Shown here: in pieces, positions 1 to 6,663 of the stretch
How positions within the stretch are numbered: the first letter of the stretch is position 1
How the letters are laid out: the number at the start of each line of letters is the position of its first letter
Assembly: GCA_016927095.1 (NCBI GenBank)
Contig: JAFGNI010000348.1
Coordinates: 1-9,987, forward strand
Source of the DNA: Anaerolineae bacterium
GTDB lineage: Bacteria; Chloroflexota; Anaerolineae; B4-G1; SLSP01
Reading direction: 5' to 3'
DNA length: 9,987 nucleotides
Made by a program: the position numbers and the translations under genes
The notes under the pieces: model-generated
What the model saw: the letters and a program-made list of their open reading frames with translations, nothing else
Told to the model about the DNA's origin: nothing
The model's database searches: none

Positions 1-1
1 C

Positions 2-82
2 TTGCTAACGCAGCTGGACCTCCCCGCGGGTGTGATGCAGAAGCTGGAAGCCGAGAACGCGCTGCGGCTGGTACCTCTGTGA
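2..82 (+). CDS. 3' end of a probable amidohydrolase (partial)
   Basis: The window opens inside a plus-strand gene. Frame 2 is open from the first base and stops with TGA at 80-82, giving 26 residues. The last residues include the stretch LEAENALRLV, which resembles the C-terminal helix of amidohydrolase-2 type TIM-barrel metal hydrolases, where an NA-A/L-RL motif close to the stop is common. No catalytic residue lies inside the window, so the family call rests on the tail alone. The next gene on the same strand starts 128 nt later, so co-transcription is possible but not shown. It could be another protein with a similar terminal helix. Confidence 0.45.
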   Translation: MLTQLDLPAGVMQKLEAENALRLVPL

Positions 83-210
83 GGATACGGGCCATGGCGA
101 TGGTATCGAGGATAGGTGCTAGCGCACATCAGGCCAGTCCCGAGGCCGGCACCACCTGGGCGTGACGTGCGGAGGTGTGGGGTCTTGGTGCGCAACTGCA
201 GAGAGGTGAG
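83..210 (+). other. Intergenic leader before the CvpA-like gene
   Basis: This 128-nt spacer holds a small GTGC-TAGC-GCAC inverted repeat at 116-127. The ribosome site AGAGGTGAG sits at its end (202-210). I recognise no clear sigma-70 promoter and no T-run terminator. A GTG codon at 175 is in frame with the downstream gene but has a poorer ribosome site and would add twelve non-conserved-looking residues before the first membrane helix. Confidence 0.4.
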
Positions 211-777
211 ATGATGCTACTCGACATACTCCTGGTACTCCTGATCGTGGTGATCATTGCACTGACGGCGATGGAAGGCCTCGTTCGCTCAGCGTTCATG
301 CTCTTCTCATTCTACTTGCTGACAATCCTCGTCGGCATGCTGATCGCGGGCCTCAACCTTGCGCAGGCGTTGGCCGACGCTGTCATCTCGTCGCTGGGCA
401 CCGGGCCAACTACGCCATCGTTCTATCAGGGCATCATGTTCATCGGCGTCCTGATTGTGGCGTGGATCATCACCGTGGTAATGATCCGTATGGGGCTGCG
501 CGATACCTCGATCCAGATGCTTGGCTGGGGCGACAACGTTCTAGGCACCCTTCTGGGCTTTGTGCTGGCCCTAGCGCTGGCGGCAGTGGTCTGCAACTCC
601 TGGGGCGTCATCGTCGCGGACCGTTGGCAACCGGATCGTATATGGCTTCCGATGCGCGTTGCGTTCGAGAGCTCTGCCGTCCGTCCCTTCATGATGCGGG
701 TGTTGCTTGTTTATCGTCGGGCTCTCTTTCCATTCGCCGGCACGGGCTACCCGGTGTTCTTTATCCCGCAAGGCTGA
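211..777 (+). CDS. CvpA-like integral membrane protein
   Basis: This encodes a 188-residue, very hydrophobic protein with about four predicted membrane helices (roughly residues 4-22, 28-48, 73-93 and 109-130) and an amphipathic, basic C-terminal tail. The first helix is followed by a short charged turn (MEGLVRS). The fourth is preceded by GWGDNVLGTLLG, which matches the pattern of the CvpA/colicin V production family (PF02674), where a D-x-LLG-LLG motif begins the last helix. CvpA family proteins are inner-membrane proteins of unclear biochemical role, linked to envelope stress and, in E. coli, to colicin V export. No bacteriocin gene is seen here. The ATG codons at 211 and 214 are both possible. 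The GAGG core at 203-206 is 4 nt from the first and 7 nt from the second. The DegT aminotransferase gene follows 58 nt downstream on the same strand. Confidence 0.6.
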   Translation: MMLLDILLVLLIVVIIALTAMEGLVRSAFMLFSFYLLTILVGMLIAGLNLAQALADAVISSLGTGPTTPSFYQGIMFIGVLIVAWIITVVMIRMGLRDTSIQMLGWGDNVLGTLLGFVLALALAAVVCNSWGVIVADRWQPDRIWLPMRVAFESSAVRPFMMRVLLVYRRALFPFAGTGYPVFFIPQG

Positions 778-782
778 TCTTC

Positions 783-805
783 CTGCCGGCTTCTAGCGCC
801 GGCAG
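783..805 (+). terminator. Short GC-rich hairpin between the CvpA-like and DegT genes
   Basis: CTGCCGGC at 783-790 pairs perfectly with GCCGGCAG at 798-805, leaving a 7-nt loop. It begins 5 nt after the CvpA-like stop codon and is followed by CTTCGTCCC, which is not a T-run. It may be a weak terminator or an mRNA-stabilising intercistronic hairpin that adjusts expression of the aminotransferase downstream. Confidence 0.35.
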
Positions 806-823
806 CTTCGTCCCACCTTCGTG

Positions 824-830
824 AAAGGAG
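824..830 (+). promoter_or_regulatory. Ribosome binding site of the DegT aminotransferase gene
   Basis: AAAGGAG lies 5 nt before the ATG at 836. It sets the start there rather than at the in-frame GTG at 821, which would add five residues and has no comparable site. Confidence 0.75.
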
Positions 831-835
831 ATACT

Positions 836-2158
836 ATGACGCAGACTGCGCCATCGCTAGCGCTGTTCGGCGGCCCGCAGGCCGTCACCCTGGACCCTCG
901 GGATACCTTCACGTGGCCGATCGTTACCGAAGCGGACGAAGTGGCGGTTCTGGCGGTCCTCCGCCGCGGCGCTATGTCGGAACTCGATGTGACCATGGAT
1001 TTCGAGGAGGCGTTCGCTGCTTGGCAAGGGCGTCGTTATGCCTTGGGTTTCAACACCGGCACCGCTGCATTGCATGCCGCAATGTTTGGCGTGAAAGTCG
1101 GCGTCGGCGACGAGATCATCTGCCCCAGTCTGACTTACTGGGCCTCGGCGCTCCAGGTTTTCTCGCTCGGTGGAACGGTGGTGTTCGCCGACATCTCCCC
1201 TAACACGCTGTGTCTTGACCCCGACGACATCGCGCACCGCATTACGGCTCGCACGAAGGCCATCATGGTCGTGCACTATATGGGATATCCTGCCGAGATG
1301 GACGCCATCATGGCCATTGCAGATGCGCATGGTATCCCGGTGATCGAGGATGTCTCGCACGCTCACGGAGGGCTGTACAGGGGGCAGACCGTCGGCACGT
1401 TCGGAAAGGTCGCTGCTATGTCCCTGATGAGCGGCAAGTCTCTGCCCATCGGCGAGGGCGGCATGTTGGTCACCGACGATCAGGAGATCTACGAACGCGC
1501 CATCGCGTTTGGCCATTACCGACGCTACGATGATCGCATTGAGACGCCCGAGTTGCGGGCGTTCCGGGGTCTGCCGATGGGAGGGCAGAAGTGCCGCATG
1601 AACCAGCTCTGCTCGGCGATGGGGCGGGTCCAGCTGGCTGCCTATGATTCCCGCGCCGCGGAGACGCGGAAGGCGATCAACGCCTTTTGGGACCTCTTGG
1701 AAGGCGTTCGCGGGCTGCGAGCGCACCGCGTCGACCCCCACGGTGCCAGCACCATGGCCGGATGGTATGCTGCGGGTGGCCTCTACCGACCGGAGGAGCT
1801 TGGGGGACTCTCCGTGACCCGCTTCGCCCAGGCGGTTCAGGCTGAAGGCAGCTCGTGCCGGCCCGGGATCAACAAGCCCTTGCACCTGCATCCGCTCTTC
1901 AACAGCTGCGACATCTATGGCCACGGCAAGCCTACCCGCATCGCCCATAGCGAGCGCGATCTACGCCAGCCCCCGGGTAGCCTACCGGTCTCGGAGGGCA
2001 TAGGCGCACGCACCTTCGGCATCCCGCAGTTCAAGCGCTACAACCTCGATGTCATTGAACAGCATGCCGCGGCTTATCGCAAGGTGGCCGAGAACTACGC
2101 CACGCTTCTGGCTGATGACGGGGGCAACGCACCGGATCTCTGCAACTGGGGACTCTAG
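836..2158 (+). CDS. DegT/DnrJ/EryC1/StrS family PLP-dependent aminotransferase
   Basis: This encodes a 440-residue cytosolic fold-type I PLP enzyme. The family transfers an amino group, usually from glutamate or glutamine, to keto-sugars or keto-cyclitols. Visible landmarks are the phosphate-binding NTGTAALHAA (73-82), PSLTYWASA (97-105), EDVSHAHGGLYRGQTVGTFG (171-190), where Asp172 would hold the pyridine nitrogen, and SGKSLPIGEGGMLVTDD (199-215), where Lys201 is the predicted Schiff-base lysine. His175 takes the place of the Gln common in this motif. The length is somewhat above the usual 370-420. The ATG at 836 is chosen because AAAGGAG (824-830) lies 5 nt upstream. No sugar-nucleotide genes are nearby, so the substrate cannot be told. 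The upstream amidohydrolase tail and CvpA-like gene do not specify a pathway. Confidence 0.9.
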   Translation: MTQTAPSLALFGGPQAVTLDPRDTFTWPIVTEADEVAVLAVLRRGAMSELDVTMDFEEAFAAWQGRRYALGFNTGTAALHAAMFGVKVGVGDEIICPSLTYWASALQVFSLGGTVVFADISPNTLCLDPDDIAHRITARTKAIMVVHYMGYPAEMDAIMAIADAHGIPVIEDVSHAHGGLYRGQTVGTFGKVAAMSLMSGKSLPIGEGGMLVTDDQEIYERAIAFGHYRRYDDRIETPELRAFRGLPMGGQKCRMNQLCSAMGRVQLAAYDSRAAETRKAINAFWDLLEGVRGLRAHRVDPHGASTMAGWYAAGGLYRPEELGGLSVTRFAQAVQAEGSSCRPGINKPLHLHPLFNSCDIYGHGKPTRIAHSERDLRQPPGSLPVSEGIGARTFGIPQFKRYNLDVIEQHAAAYRKVAENYATLLADDGGNAPDLCNWGL

Positions 2159-2213
2159 AACGATCGCGTCTCGCCTCAGATAGCACGGGTTCCTGAGGCG
2201 AGACGCGATGTTC
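2158..2213. terminator. Bidirectional hairpin terminator between convergent genes
   Basis: A perfect 17-bp inverted repeat (ATCGCGTCTCGCCTCAG at 2163-2179 with its reverse complement at 2193-2209) encloses a 13-nt loop. Past a bulged G2162, another four pairs form between GAAC 2158-2161 and GTTC 2210-2213. It sits between the stop of the plus-strand DegT gene and the stop of the minus-strand LarA-like gene. It lacks a clear U-tract on either side, so it may act as a strong bidirectional hairpin rather than a textbook intrinsic terminator. Confidence 0.7.
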
Positions 2214-2244
2214 TGTGCGTAACCCAGGGTGAACCTGCCGGTCC

Positions 2245-3483
2245 CTAGAACCGGGTTAGCCTGCCGTTGTTGGTGAACATCGGTACCGGCTCCCCTACGA
2301 CCGAAATGTTCTCTTTCGCTGCCAGTTCCCGGACTATAGGATCCGAGGCATAGAGTTCGCCTAGGTGGAGTGTATTGCGGATACGAAGGACACGAGGCTG
2401 GCTGTTGGTGGGCAGGTTGCAGCTCCGCAAGGCCCACGCGTAGGCCGTCTGGTCGTCAGGTGCCAGCAGCGGGATCTTGCCACGTTGGAGAAAGGTGCTG
2501 GTGACGGTGTTCTCGTTGGTTGCGCTCAGGTCCAGCAGGTCGAAGAAACGTCGTGTTGTCACGTCCGCCAACCCCAGACCCACGGCATTGCCATGAGAAG
2601 CTTTGGTGAGATCGAGGACGACAATCGCCTTGATCCGCGGTCGCTCCGGCTCAGGTTGGTCTCGGATGTAGTTGCGGCCGATGATGTTGGGGTCGATGCC
2701 CGCGCCGCTGATATCCTTGCCCATTTCGTCGATGATCAGGACATCGATATCGTCAACGGGGAGAGCGGGCATGTTGGCACGCGAAAGCTCCAGTAGGGCA
2801 GGCTCCTTCTCGTGAATCTCCGTCGCGGCTAACGCCTTCACCGTCATCGTCTCATCGTAGGCGTTTTCCACCAGGGCCAGGCCAAAGCGGACCTTGCCGG
2901 TGGCGAGGATCTGTTGAGAGGTCCAGGGGATGAGGTGCCGGAGGCCATAGACACCCGAACTATGGATCTCAAGGGCCTGACGGTGCTTGCCCAGCCCGAT
3001 GACCGACATCTTTACCAGTCCGCTCTCGTGGGGACCGTGGAAGTCGGTGTGGAGCTTCACGCGGTTGATCAAGACGACGCCGTCAGACTCATAGGCGTAG
3101 CGATCCATGAAGACGCGACAGCGCGCGTCGGGTGGGGTGAGTTCGACGGTCTCGAGCGAGCTGCGCAGGGGGCACCCCATCGCCTCGGAAGTGATCCCAT
3201 AGCTGGCGAGGACCTGGGTCTGACCCTCTGCGGTACCGCCGCCGTGGCTACCCATCGCGGGGATGATGAAAGGGGTTGCGCCCCAGCTTTTCACTACGTC
3301 GACGGTGGTCCTGACGATGGCGGCGATGTTGGCGATGCCGCGGCTGCCGACGGCAATGGCGATGGCCGCTCCTGGCTTGATCAGATCGGCGACGGTGGCC
3401 AACTCCTGGCGGGTTGCCCCGGGCACGTCGGCGATGTAGGGACGAGGAAAGGCTTGGGCGAGCTTCGTAAGGTGCAGGATCAT
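2245..3483 (-). CDS. LarA-like protein (lactate racemase N-terminal domain family)
   Basis: This encodes a 412-residue protein of the Lar_N/DUF2088 superfamily, related to nickel-pincer-dependent lactate racemase. Visible landmarks are IAVGSRGIANIAAI (43-56), a Rossmann-like region, PAMGSHGGGTAEGQ (75-88), which corresponds in style to the GTHRP segment of LarA, VKLHTDFHGPHESGLVKM (142-159), and IGLGKHR (162-168). His80, His145, Lys158 and His174 are candidate counterparts of the two catalytic histidines, the cofactor-tethering lysine and the nickel-binding histidine of LarA. The Lys158-to-His174 spacing of 16 equals that of Lys184-His200 in the Lactiplantibacillus enzyme. That mapping is inference. 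The ATG is preceded by GAAGGAG, which overlaps the stop of the upstream GH4 gene, so the two are very likely translated from one mRNA. The substrate is unknown. A 2-hydroxy acid or sugar acid is the natural guess. No larB, larC or larE is present in the window. Confidence 0.8.
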   Translation of the reverse strand: MILHLTKLAQAFPRPYIADVPGATRQELATVADLIKPGAAIAIAVGSRGIANIAAIVRTTVDVVKSWGATPFIIPAMGSHGGGTAEGQTQVLASYGITSEAMGCPLRSSLETVELTPPDARCRVFMDRYAYESDGVVLINRVKLHTDFHGPHESGLVKMSVIGLGKHRQALEIHSSGVYGLRHLIPWTSQQILATGKVRFGLALVENAYDETMTVKALAATEIHEKEPALLELSRANMPALPVDDIDVLIIDEMGKDISGAGIDPNIIGRNYIRDQPEPERPRIKAIVVLDLTKASHGNAVGLGLADVTTRRFFDLLDLSATNENTVTSTFLQRGKIPLLAPDDQTAYAWALRSCNLPTNSQPRVLRIRNTLHLGELYASDPIVRELAAKENISVVGEPVPMFTNNGRLTRF

Positions 3484-3488
3484 GTGGG

Positions 3489-3495
3489 CTCCTTC
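3489..3495 (-). promoter_or_regulatory. Ribosome binding site of the LarA-like gene, overlapping the GH4 stop
   Basis: On the minus strand GAAGGAG lies 5 nt before the ATG at 3483. Its first two bases fall in the GH4 stop codon (3496-3494). This arrangement suggests translational coupling. Confidence 0.75.
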
Positions 3496-4828
3496 AACTG
3501 CCGAACTGCGGCAACCACTGTGCTTGTGCCTCGAGCATCTCGTCGACCATCTTGTGAATCTGGTTCAGGGTCAACACGGCGCTCGTGTACTTATCCAGCG
3601 CCACGGCGGCGTGGATGAGATCCCTGTCACCGGTCTGGGCGCCCTTGACGGCACAGTCCTGGACCGCGACACTCCCGGCATTGATCCCGGCGCAGGCGGC
3701 GGGCAGGTCGCCGATGTAGGTGGGCTGGATGCCCTGCGCATCGACCAGACAGGGCACCTCGACGCTGCAGCCATCCATGAGGTTGGTGATGATGCCGGTA
3801 TTGGGAACGTTGCCGTAGATGACGCGAGGGGTGTTCGTCGTCATTGACTCGATGATATAGGCGCCGTACTCGTGACTGGGCTCCAGCGGCTGCTCGGCTA
3901 GCTCTGCAGCGCGACGCTCCAGCGCCTCGTAGTCGTGGTTGTTGCAGATCTCATAGTAGTCCCAGCGCTCAGGAACCCAGTATGCCACCTCTTCCTCCGT
4001 CCGCCGGAAGTAGGGTAAATACTCCGAGGCATGGTGGCTCGACTCGGTCTGGAAGTAGCCGGTGAGGTTCATGATGGCGGTGCGAACCTGCTCACCGCCG
4101 CCACCATACAGGTCGTCGCTCGGGTTCTCTCCGCCGTCCATCTCCTTGCGTGCCTGAGCCGCGAAGCCGTTCATCGTCCGGCGGAGCAGCGGCAGGACGT
4201 CTGTGCCTCTGTGGCGGAACTCGATGAACCAGGCCTGGTGGTTGATGCCCGCGCACTTGAAGGACCAGGATCCAGGCTCTAGACCCATACGGTTCGCCAG
4301 CATCTGCGAGGTGCCCTGGACTGAGTGGCAGAGGCCAACCGTCTTGATGCCGGCGTCTGACGCGTACCAGCAGTTGATGCTCATTGGGTTGGCGTAGTTG
4401 ATCACGAGCGCCTCGGGACAGACCTCGTGCATATCTGCGATGATCAGGTCCAGCTCAGCTGCGGTGCGCAGACCGCGGAAGACACCGCCGGGCCCCAGCG
4501 TGTCACCGACGGTCTGATCGAGTCCGTATCTCCGGGGGATCTCTACGTCGAGGTTGTAGGCCTCGAGGCCGCCTACTTGAAAGGTGATCACGACGAAGTC
4601 GGCGCCATCCAGCGCGGTGCGCCGATCGGTTGTTGCTTCGACCGTAGCGGGCAGGTGGTGTTGCTCGATCAGCCGCTTTGCGTGCCCGTAGGTACGGGCC
4701 AAGTTGTCGGCGTTGATATCCATCAGACAGAAATGGACGTCAGCCAGTGCGGGGAATGACAGGATGTCGCGGATCATCGTCAAGGGGAAAACATAGCCGC
4801 CAGCACCTACAATTGTTACCTTGGGCAT
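3494..4828 (-). CDS. Glycoside hydrolase family 4 enzyme, alpha-galactosidase (MelA) type
   Basis: This encodes a 444-residue cytosolic enzyme of family GH4, which cleaves glycosides by an NAD+-assisted oxidation-elimination route needing a divalent metal. The N-terminal dinucleotide fold shows VTIVGAGGYVF (4-14) and the acidic end of strand two (MDIN, 36-39). NYANPMS (144-150) is a substrate/cofactor loop. CHSVQ (167-171) includes Cys167, the expected metal ligand. GINHQAWF (194-201) carries His197, the second expected ligand. SEYLPYFRR (268-276) is typical of the family. CHSV is the subgroup signature known for alpha-galactosidases, whereas phospho-glycosidases have CN-P and alpha-glucosidases CHGF. 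The length matches the usual 430-460. The ATG at 4828 is chosen because GAAAGGAG lies 8 nt upstream. An in-frame TTG further up overlaps that site. The LarA-like gene starts 10 nt after its stop. Confidence 0.88.
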   Translation of the reverse strand: MPKVTIVGAGGYVFPLTMIRDILSFPALADVHFCLMDINADNLARTYGHAKRLIEQHHLPATVEATTDRRTALDGADFVVITFQVGGLEAYNLDVEIPRRYGLDQTVGDTLGPGGVFRGLRTAAELDLIIADMHEVCPEALVINYANPMSINCWYASDAGIKTVGLCHSVQGTSQMLANRMGLEPGSWSFKCAGINHQAWFIEFRHRGTDVLPLLRRTMNGFAAQARKEMDGGENPSDDLYGGGGEQVRTAIMNLTGYFQTESSHHASEYLPYFRRTEEEVAYWVPERWDYYEICNNHDYEALERRAAELAEQPLEPSHEYGAYIIESMTTNTPRVIYGNVPNTGIITNLMDGCSVEVPCLVDAQGIQPTYIGDLPAACAGINAGSVAVQDCAVKGAQTGDRDLIHAAVALDKYTSAVLTLNQIHKMVDEMLEAQAQWLPQFGS

Positions 4829-4916
4829 TTTCGGAACTCCTTTCAAGAGCTGATGTGATTTCTGTCTCGCTGTCGCGCTTCAGGATACCTTGGGCTTTCG
4901 GCAACGGGGACCTATG
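4829..4916 (-). other. Short spacer between the DUF92 gene and the GH4 gene
   Basis: This 88-nt gap contains the GH4 ribosome site (4837-4844, GAAAGGAG on the minus strand). I see no convincing hairpin with a T-run and no sigma-70 promoter pair. Read-through from the kinase genes into the carbohydrate genes is therefore possible, although the functions do not obviously match. Confidence 0.4.
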
Positions 4917-5765
4917 CTACGACAGAAGCAAGAAGCCCCCGGCACTGACAAGGGCGCCGACGATGGAACTGAGGAAGTTGACCCAGTCGTTGTTGAGCCA
5001 CCGCCAGCCGCGGATGAGCTCGTTCAGCGATCCGTCTGGATCAACCGGCCTCTCTGTCTCTTTGTTGCGGACGCGTGTGTAGTAGATCGCTTGAACGGTG
5101 GCACCAAGGAGGCTGTCGAAGAGCGAACCGGCGAGACCGCCAAGGGCGCTGGTGGCGACCAACAGCCAACCGATCGGCGCGCGGCCTGGTCCAACAACGT
5201 CACTCCACCATAGACCGTCCAGCAGGACGAAAACGGCAGCTGCTGCGCCAATGGTGCCGCCTCCGGCCAATGTCGCGAGCGTGCCAAGGAGGCTGATAGC
5301 GCCCGAGGTACCGGGTTCCACCGCTCTCCCCGTGGTGACCAGGCGTGGCGGGCGCTTGGCCAGCACGCCCAGCTCTGTCGCCCACGTGTCGGCGTTGACC
5401 GTCGCCATCGCTCCGCTGAAGGCGAAGAGCAGCGCGGAATGGGGGAACAGCGCGAAAGCCAACGCCAGCAATGTGCCTAAGCCACCGTTTGCGAGCACTT
5501 GCCCTAGGTCTCTACGCGATCCTTTGGCAAACTTCTCGGCAAGCTGTTCCTTTGTGCCGGCTCTATACCTAGACAGCACGGTGGATAGCACGAAGAAGGT
5601 GATCAGCAACATCCCCCATGGCCAGCCGCCAAATCCGAAGATCAGGGATCCGGTGATGACAGCACCCACTGCGCCGCTTCCCGTCAGAGCCTGGCGCCGG
5701 TAGGCGACGGCGGCAATCAAGCTGCTGAGCACAATCCCTGATAGGAGCTGGATAGGCTGGATCAT
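4917..5765 (-). CDS. DUF92/TMEM19 family membrane protein, probable prenyl (phytyl) phosphate kinase of VTE6 type
   Basis: This encodes a 282-residue polytopic membrane protein of family DUF92. Plant and cyanobacterial members (VTE6) phosphorylate phytyl phosphate to phytyl diphosphate. Family landmarks are AYRRQALTGSGA (21-32), RRDLGQVLANGGLGTLLA (84-101), NADTWATELG (124-133), PGTSGAISLLGTLA (151-164), GSLFDSLLGATVQ (213-225) and WLNNDWVNFLSS (256-267). The open frame runs on upstream to 6176, but that part overlaps the kinase gene and does not look like the family. Known members begin just before helix one, which fits the ATG at 5765. No strong ribosome site precedes this ATG, and a GTG at 5792 is an alternative, so the start is uncertain. 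The VTE5-like gene lies 29 nt upstream on the same strand. Together they would convert a prenol to its diphosphate at the membrane. Confidence 0.85.
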   Translation of the reverse strand: MIQPIQLLSGIVLSSLIAAVAYRRQALTGSGAVGAVITGSLIFGFGGWPWGMLLITFFVLSTVLSRYRAGTKEQLAEKFAKGSRRDLGQVLANGGLGTLLALAFALFPHSALLFAFSGAMATVNADTWATELGVLAKRPPRLVTTGRAVEPGTSGAISLLGTLATLAGGGTIGAAAAVFVLLDGLWWSDVVGPGRAPIGWLLVATSALGGLAGSLFDSLLGATVQAIYYTRVRNKETERPVDPDGSLNELIRGWRWLNNDWVNFLSSIVGALVSAGGFLLLS

Positions 5766-5794
5766 GGCTGGGTCTAGGTGCGCCTGAAGCACCC

Positions 5795-6496
5795 TTACGG
5801 AACCAGCAGGAAGAGCGCCGCACCCGTAAGCAATGGGACGGTCAGGTTGTCCGTGCCGGCTGGCGAAAGCCCTTCCGCCGCAGTTGCGATCGCTGTGCCA
5901 GCCAGCGACAGGAGAAGGGCCTGCCCCACCGAGAGCGCTGTGCTGGCGGGACTGAGAGCGGATTCGGGCAGGATAAGGAAGGTCACCAGAATGGAGGCAA
6001 ATGAGAACAAAGCCATGGCGACGGTTCCCTCCCAGGACCGCTGGTGACCCAGAACGTGGTAGTGGCGCTTGCCGACGAACTGGCCCACGATGCTCGCGAC
6101 GCCATCTCCCCATGTCATGGCCATGGTTGCCGCAATGGCAAGGGGGACACGGTCCACCGGCCCTTCTGGTCGCCACAGGAGGGTCAGCAGTATGGTGATG
6201 GAGATCGCAAAATAGACCGTGCCTAGCGTTGAGTCCGTCGTATCCATAGCTTTGAAGATCTGATAGCGGTAGAAGAGGTAGTTGAGGACGATGAAGGTGG
6301 CAAAGGGGATGAGACCCAGGCGGCTGTCAAAGAGGGCGAGGGTGCCCCATACCCACATGCCGGCGCCGATATGAACGATCTTGCGGGTCAGGAACTGGGG
6401 CCACTTCAGGCGCCTGCCAATGGCTTCGACACTCAGGAGAAGGCCAAAGGCGTACACATAGGAAAGGACTAGGGCCAAGATGTCTCGTTGTGTCAA
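5795..6496 (-). CDS. SEC59/DGK1/VTE5-type CTP-dependent prenol (phytol/dolichol) kinase
   Basis: This encodes a 233-residue protein with about six to seven membrane helices, related to phytol kinase VTE5, dolichol kinase SEC59 and yeast CTP-dependent diacylglycerol kinase. Landmarks are LTRKIVHIGAG (36-46), the family's RK-x-x-H motif after helix one, and WGDGVASIVGQFVGKR (129-144) followed by HQRSWEGTVAM (151-161), matching the CTP/cation-binding GD-x-x-A...G...K-x-x-EG pattern of the CDP-alcohol/cytidylyltransferase-like fold. EGLSPAGTDNLTVPLLTG (208-225) matches the DN-x-x-x-P motif. The start is taken as TTG 6496 because TAAGGAG lies 6 nt upstream. A GTG at 6538 would add 14 residues that swallow this ribosome site. 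The alcohol substrate cannot be told from sequence: phytol, geranylgeraniol or a polyprenol are all possible. It is the first gene of the leftward unit. Confidence 0.82.
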   Translation of the reverse strand: MTQRDILALVLSYVYAFGLLLSVEAIGRRLKWPQFLTRKIVHIGAGMWVWGTLALFDSRLGLIPFATFIVLNYLFYRYQIFKAMDTTDSTLGTVYFAISITILLTLLWRPEGPVDRVPLAIAATMAMTWGDGVASIVGQFVGKRHYHVLGHQRSWEGTVAMALFSFASILVTFLILPESALSPASTALSVGQALLLSLAGTAIATAAEGLSPAGTDNLTVPLLTGAALFLLVP

Positions 6497-6502
6497 CTTG
6501 CG

Positions 6503-6509
6503 CTCCTTA
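6503..6509 (-). promoter_or_regulatory. Ribosome binding site that fixes the TTG start of the prenol kinase gene
   Basis: The minus strand reads TAAGGAG, then 6 nt, then TTG at 6496. This outweighs the in-frame GTG at 6538, which has no comparable site. Confidence 0.65.
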
Positions 6510-6558
6510 GGGTGCGGACGAACTGCGCCAGAGGTCACGCGTCTGCACGAACGGTGAT

Positions 6559-6593
6559 CATTCTACCACGGAGCGATGAACTTGTGTAGAATG
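6559..6593. promoter_or_regulatory. Inverted repeat in the divergent promoter region, with a possible extended -10
   Basis: CATTCTAC (6559-6566) and GTAGAATG (6586-6593) form an 8-bp inverted repeat with a 19-nt spacer, midway between two divergent genes. Each arm contains TAGAAT, similar to a -10 hexamer, one on each strand. On the minus strand it is preceded by TGG, giving an extended -10 (TGnTAGAAT) reading toward the kinase gene. No good -35 box is seen on either strand. It may be an operator or a pair of back-to-back promoters. Confidence 0.4.
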
Positions 6594-6630
6594 GAGCTGA
6601 GCTGAGGGACATTGTGCTCCACGAGGCAAG

Positions 6631-6663
6631 GTGTCGGAGCCGTAACTTCTTGCGGCTTCGCAC
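6631..6663 (+). promoter_or_regulatory. Imperfect hairpin just upstream of the sigma factor gene
   Basis: GTG-t-CG-g-AGCCG at 6631-6642 can pair with CGGCT-t-CG-CAC at 6653-6663 around a 10-nt loop, with one bulge and one G-T wobble. It ends 12 nt before the ribosome site. The same stretch holds a possible ECF-type promoter (GTAAC at 6642-6646, 16 nt, CGTC at 6663-6666), which would give a very short leader. Either reading would be consistent with autoregulation, but neither is proven. Confidence 0.3.

Noticed and set aside
211..777. A bacteriocin (colicin V) system suggested by the CvpA-like gene
   Set aside because: No precursor peptide, immunity or ABC exporter gene is seen. CvpA-like proteins are widespread and are not evidence for a bacteriocin.
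462..824. A 120-codon plus-strand frame inside and after the CvpA-like gene
   Set aside because: It overlaps the hydrophobic frame, has no ribosome site, and reads as an Arg/Ser/Gly-rich shadow.
857..1948. A 363-codon open frame antisense to the aminotransferase gene
   Set aside because: The opposite strand carries clear DegT motifs throughout. The antisense product has no recognisable domain and is a by-product of GC-rich codon usage.
2914..3618. A 234-codon plus-strand open frame opposite the LarA-like gene
   Set aside because: It runs across the junction of two well-supported minus-strand genes and shows no family motifs.
5098..5703. A 201-codon plus-strand open frame opposite the DUF92 gene
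   Set aside because: The DUF92 motifs on the minus strand explain this stretch. The plus product is Pro/Ala/Arg/Ser-rich noise.
5766..6176. An N-terminal extension of the DUF92 open frame
   Set aside because: It overlaps the VTE5-like gene in another frame, is Pro/Arg/Gly-rich, and has no counterpart in the family.
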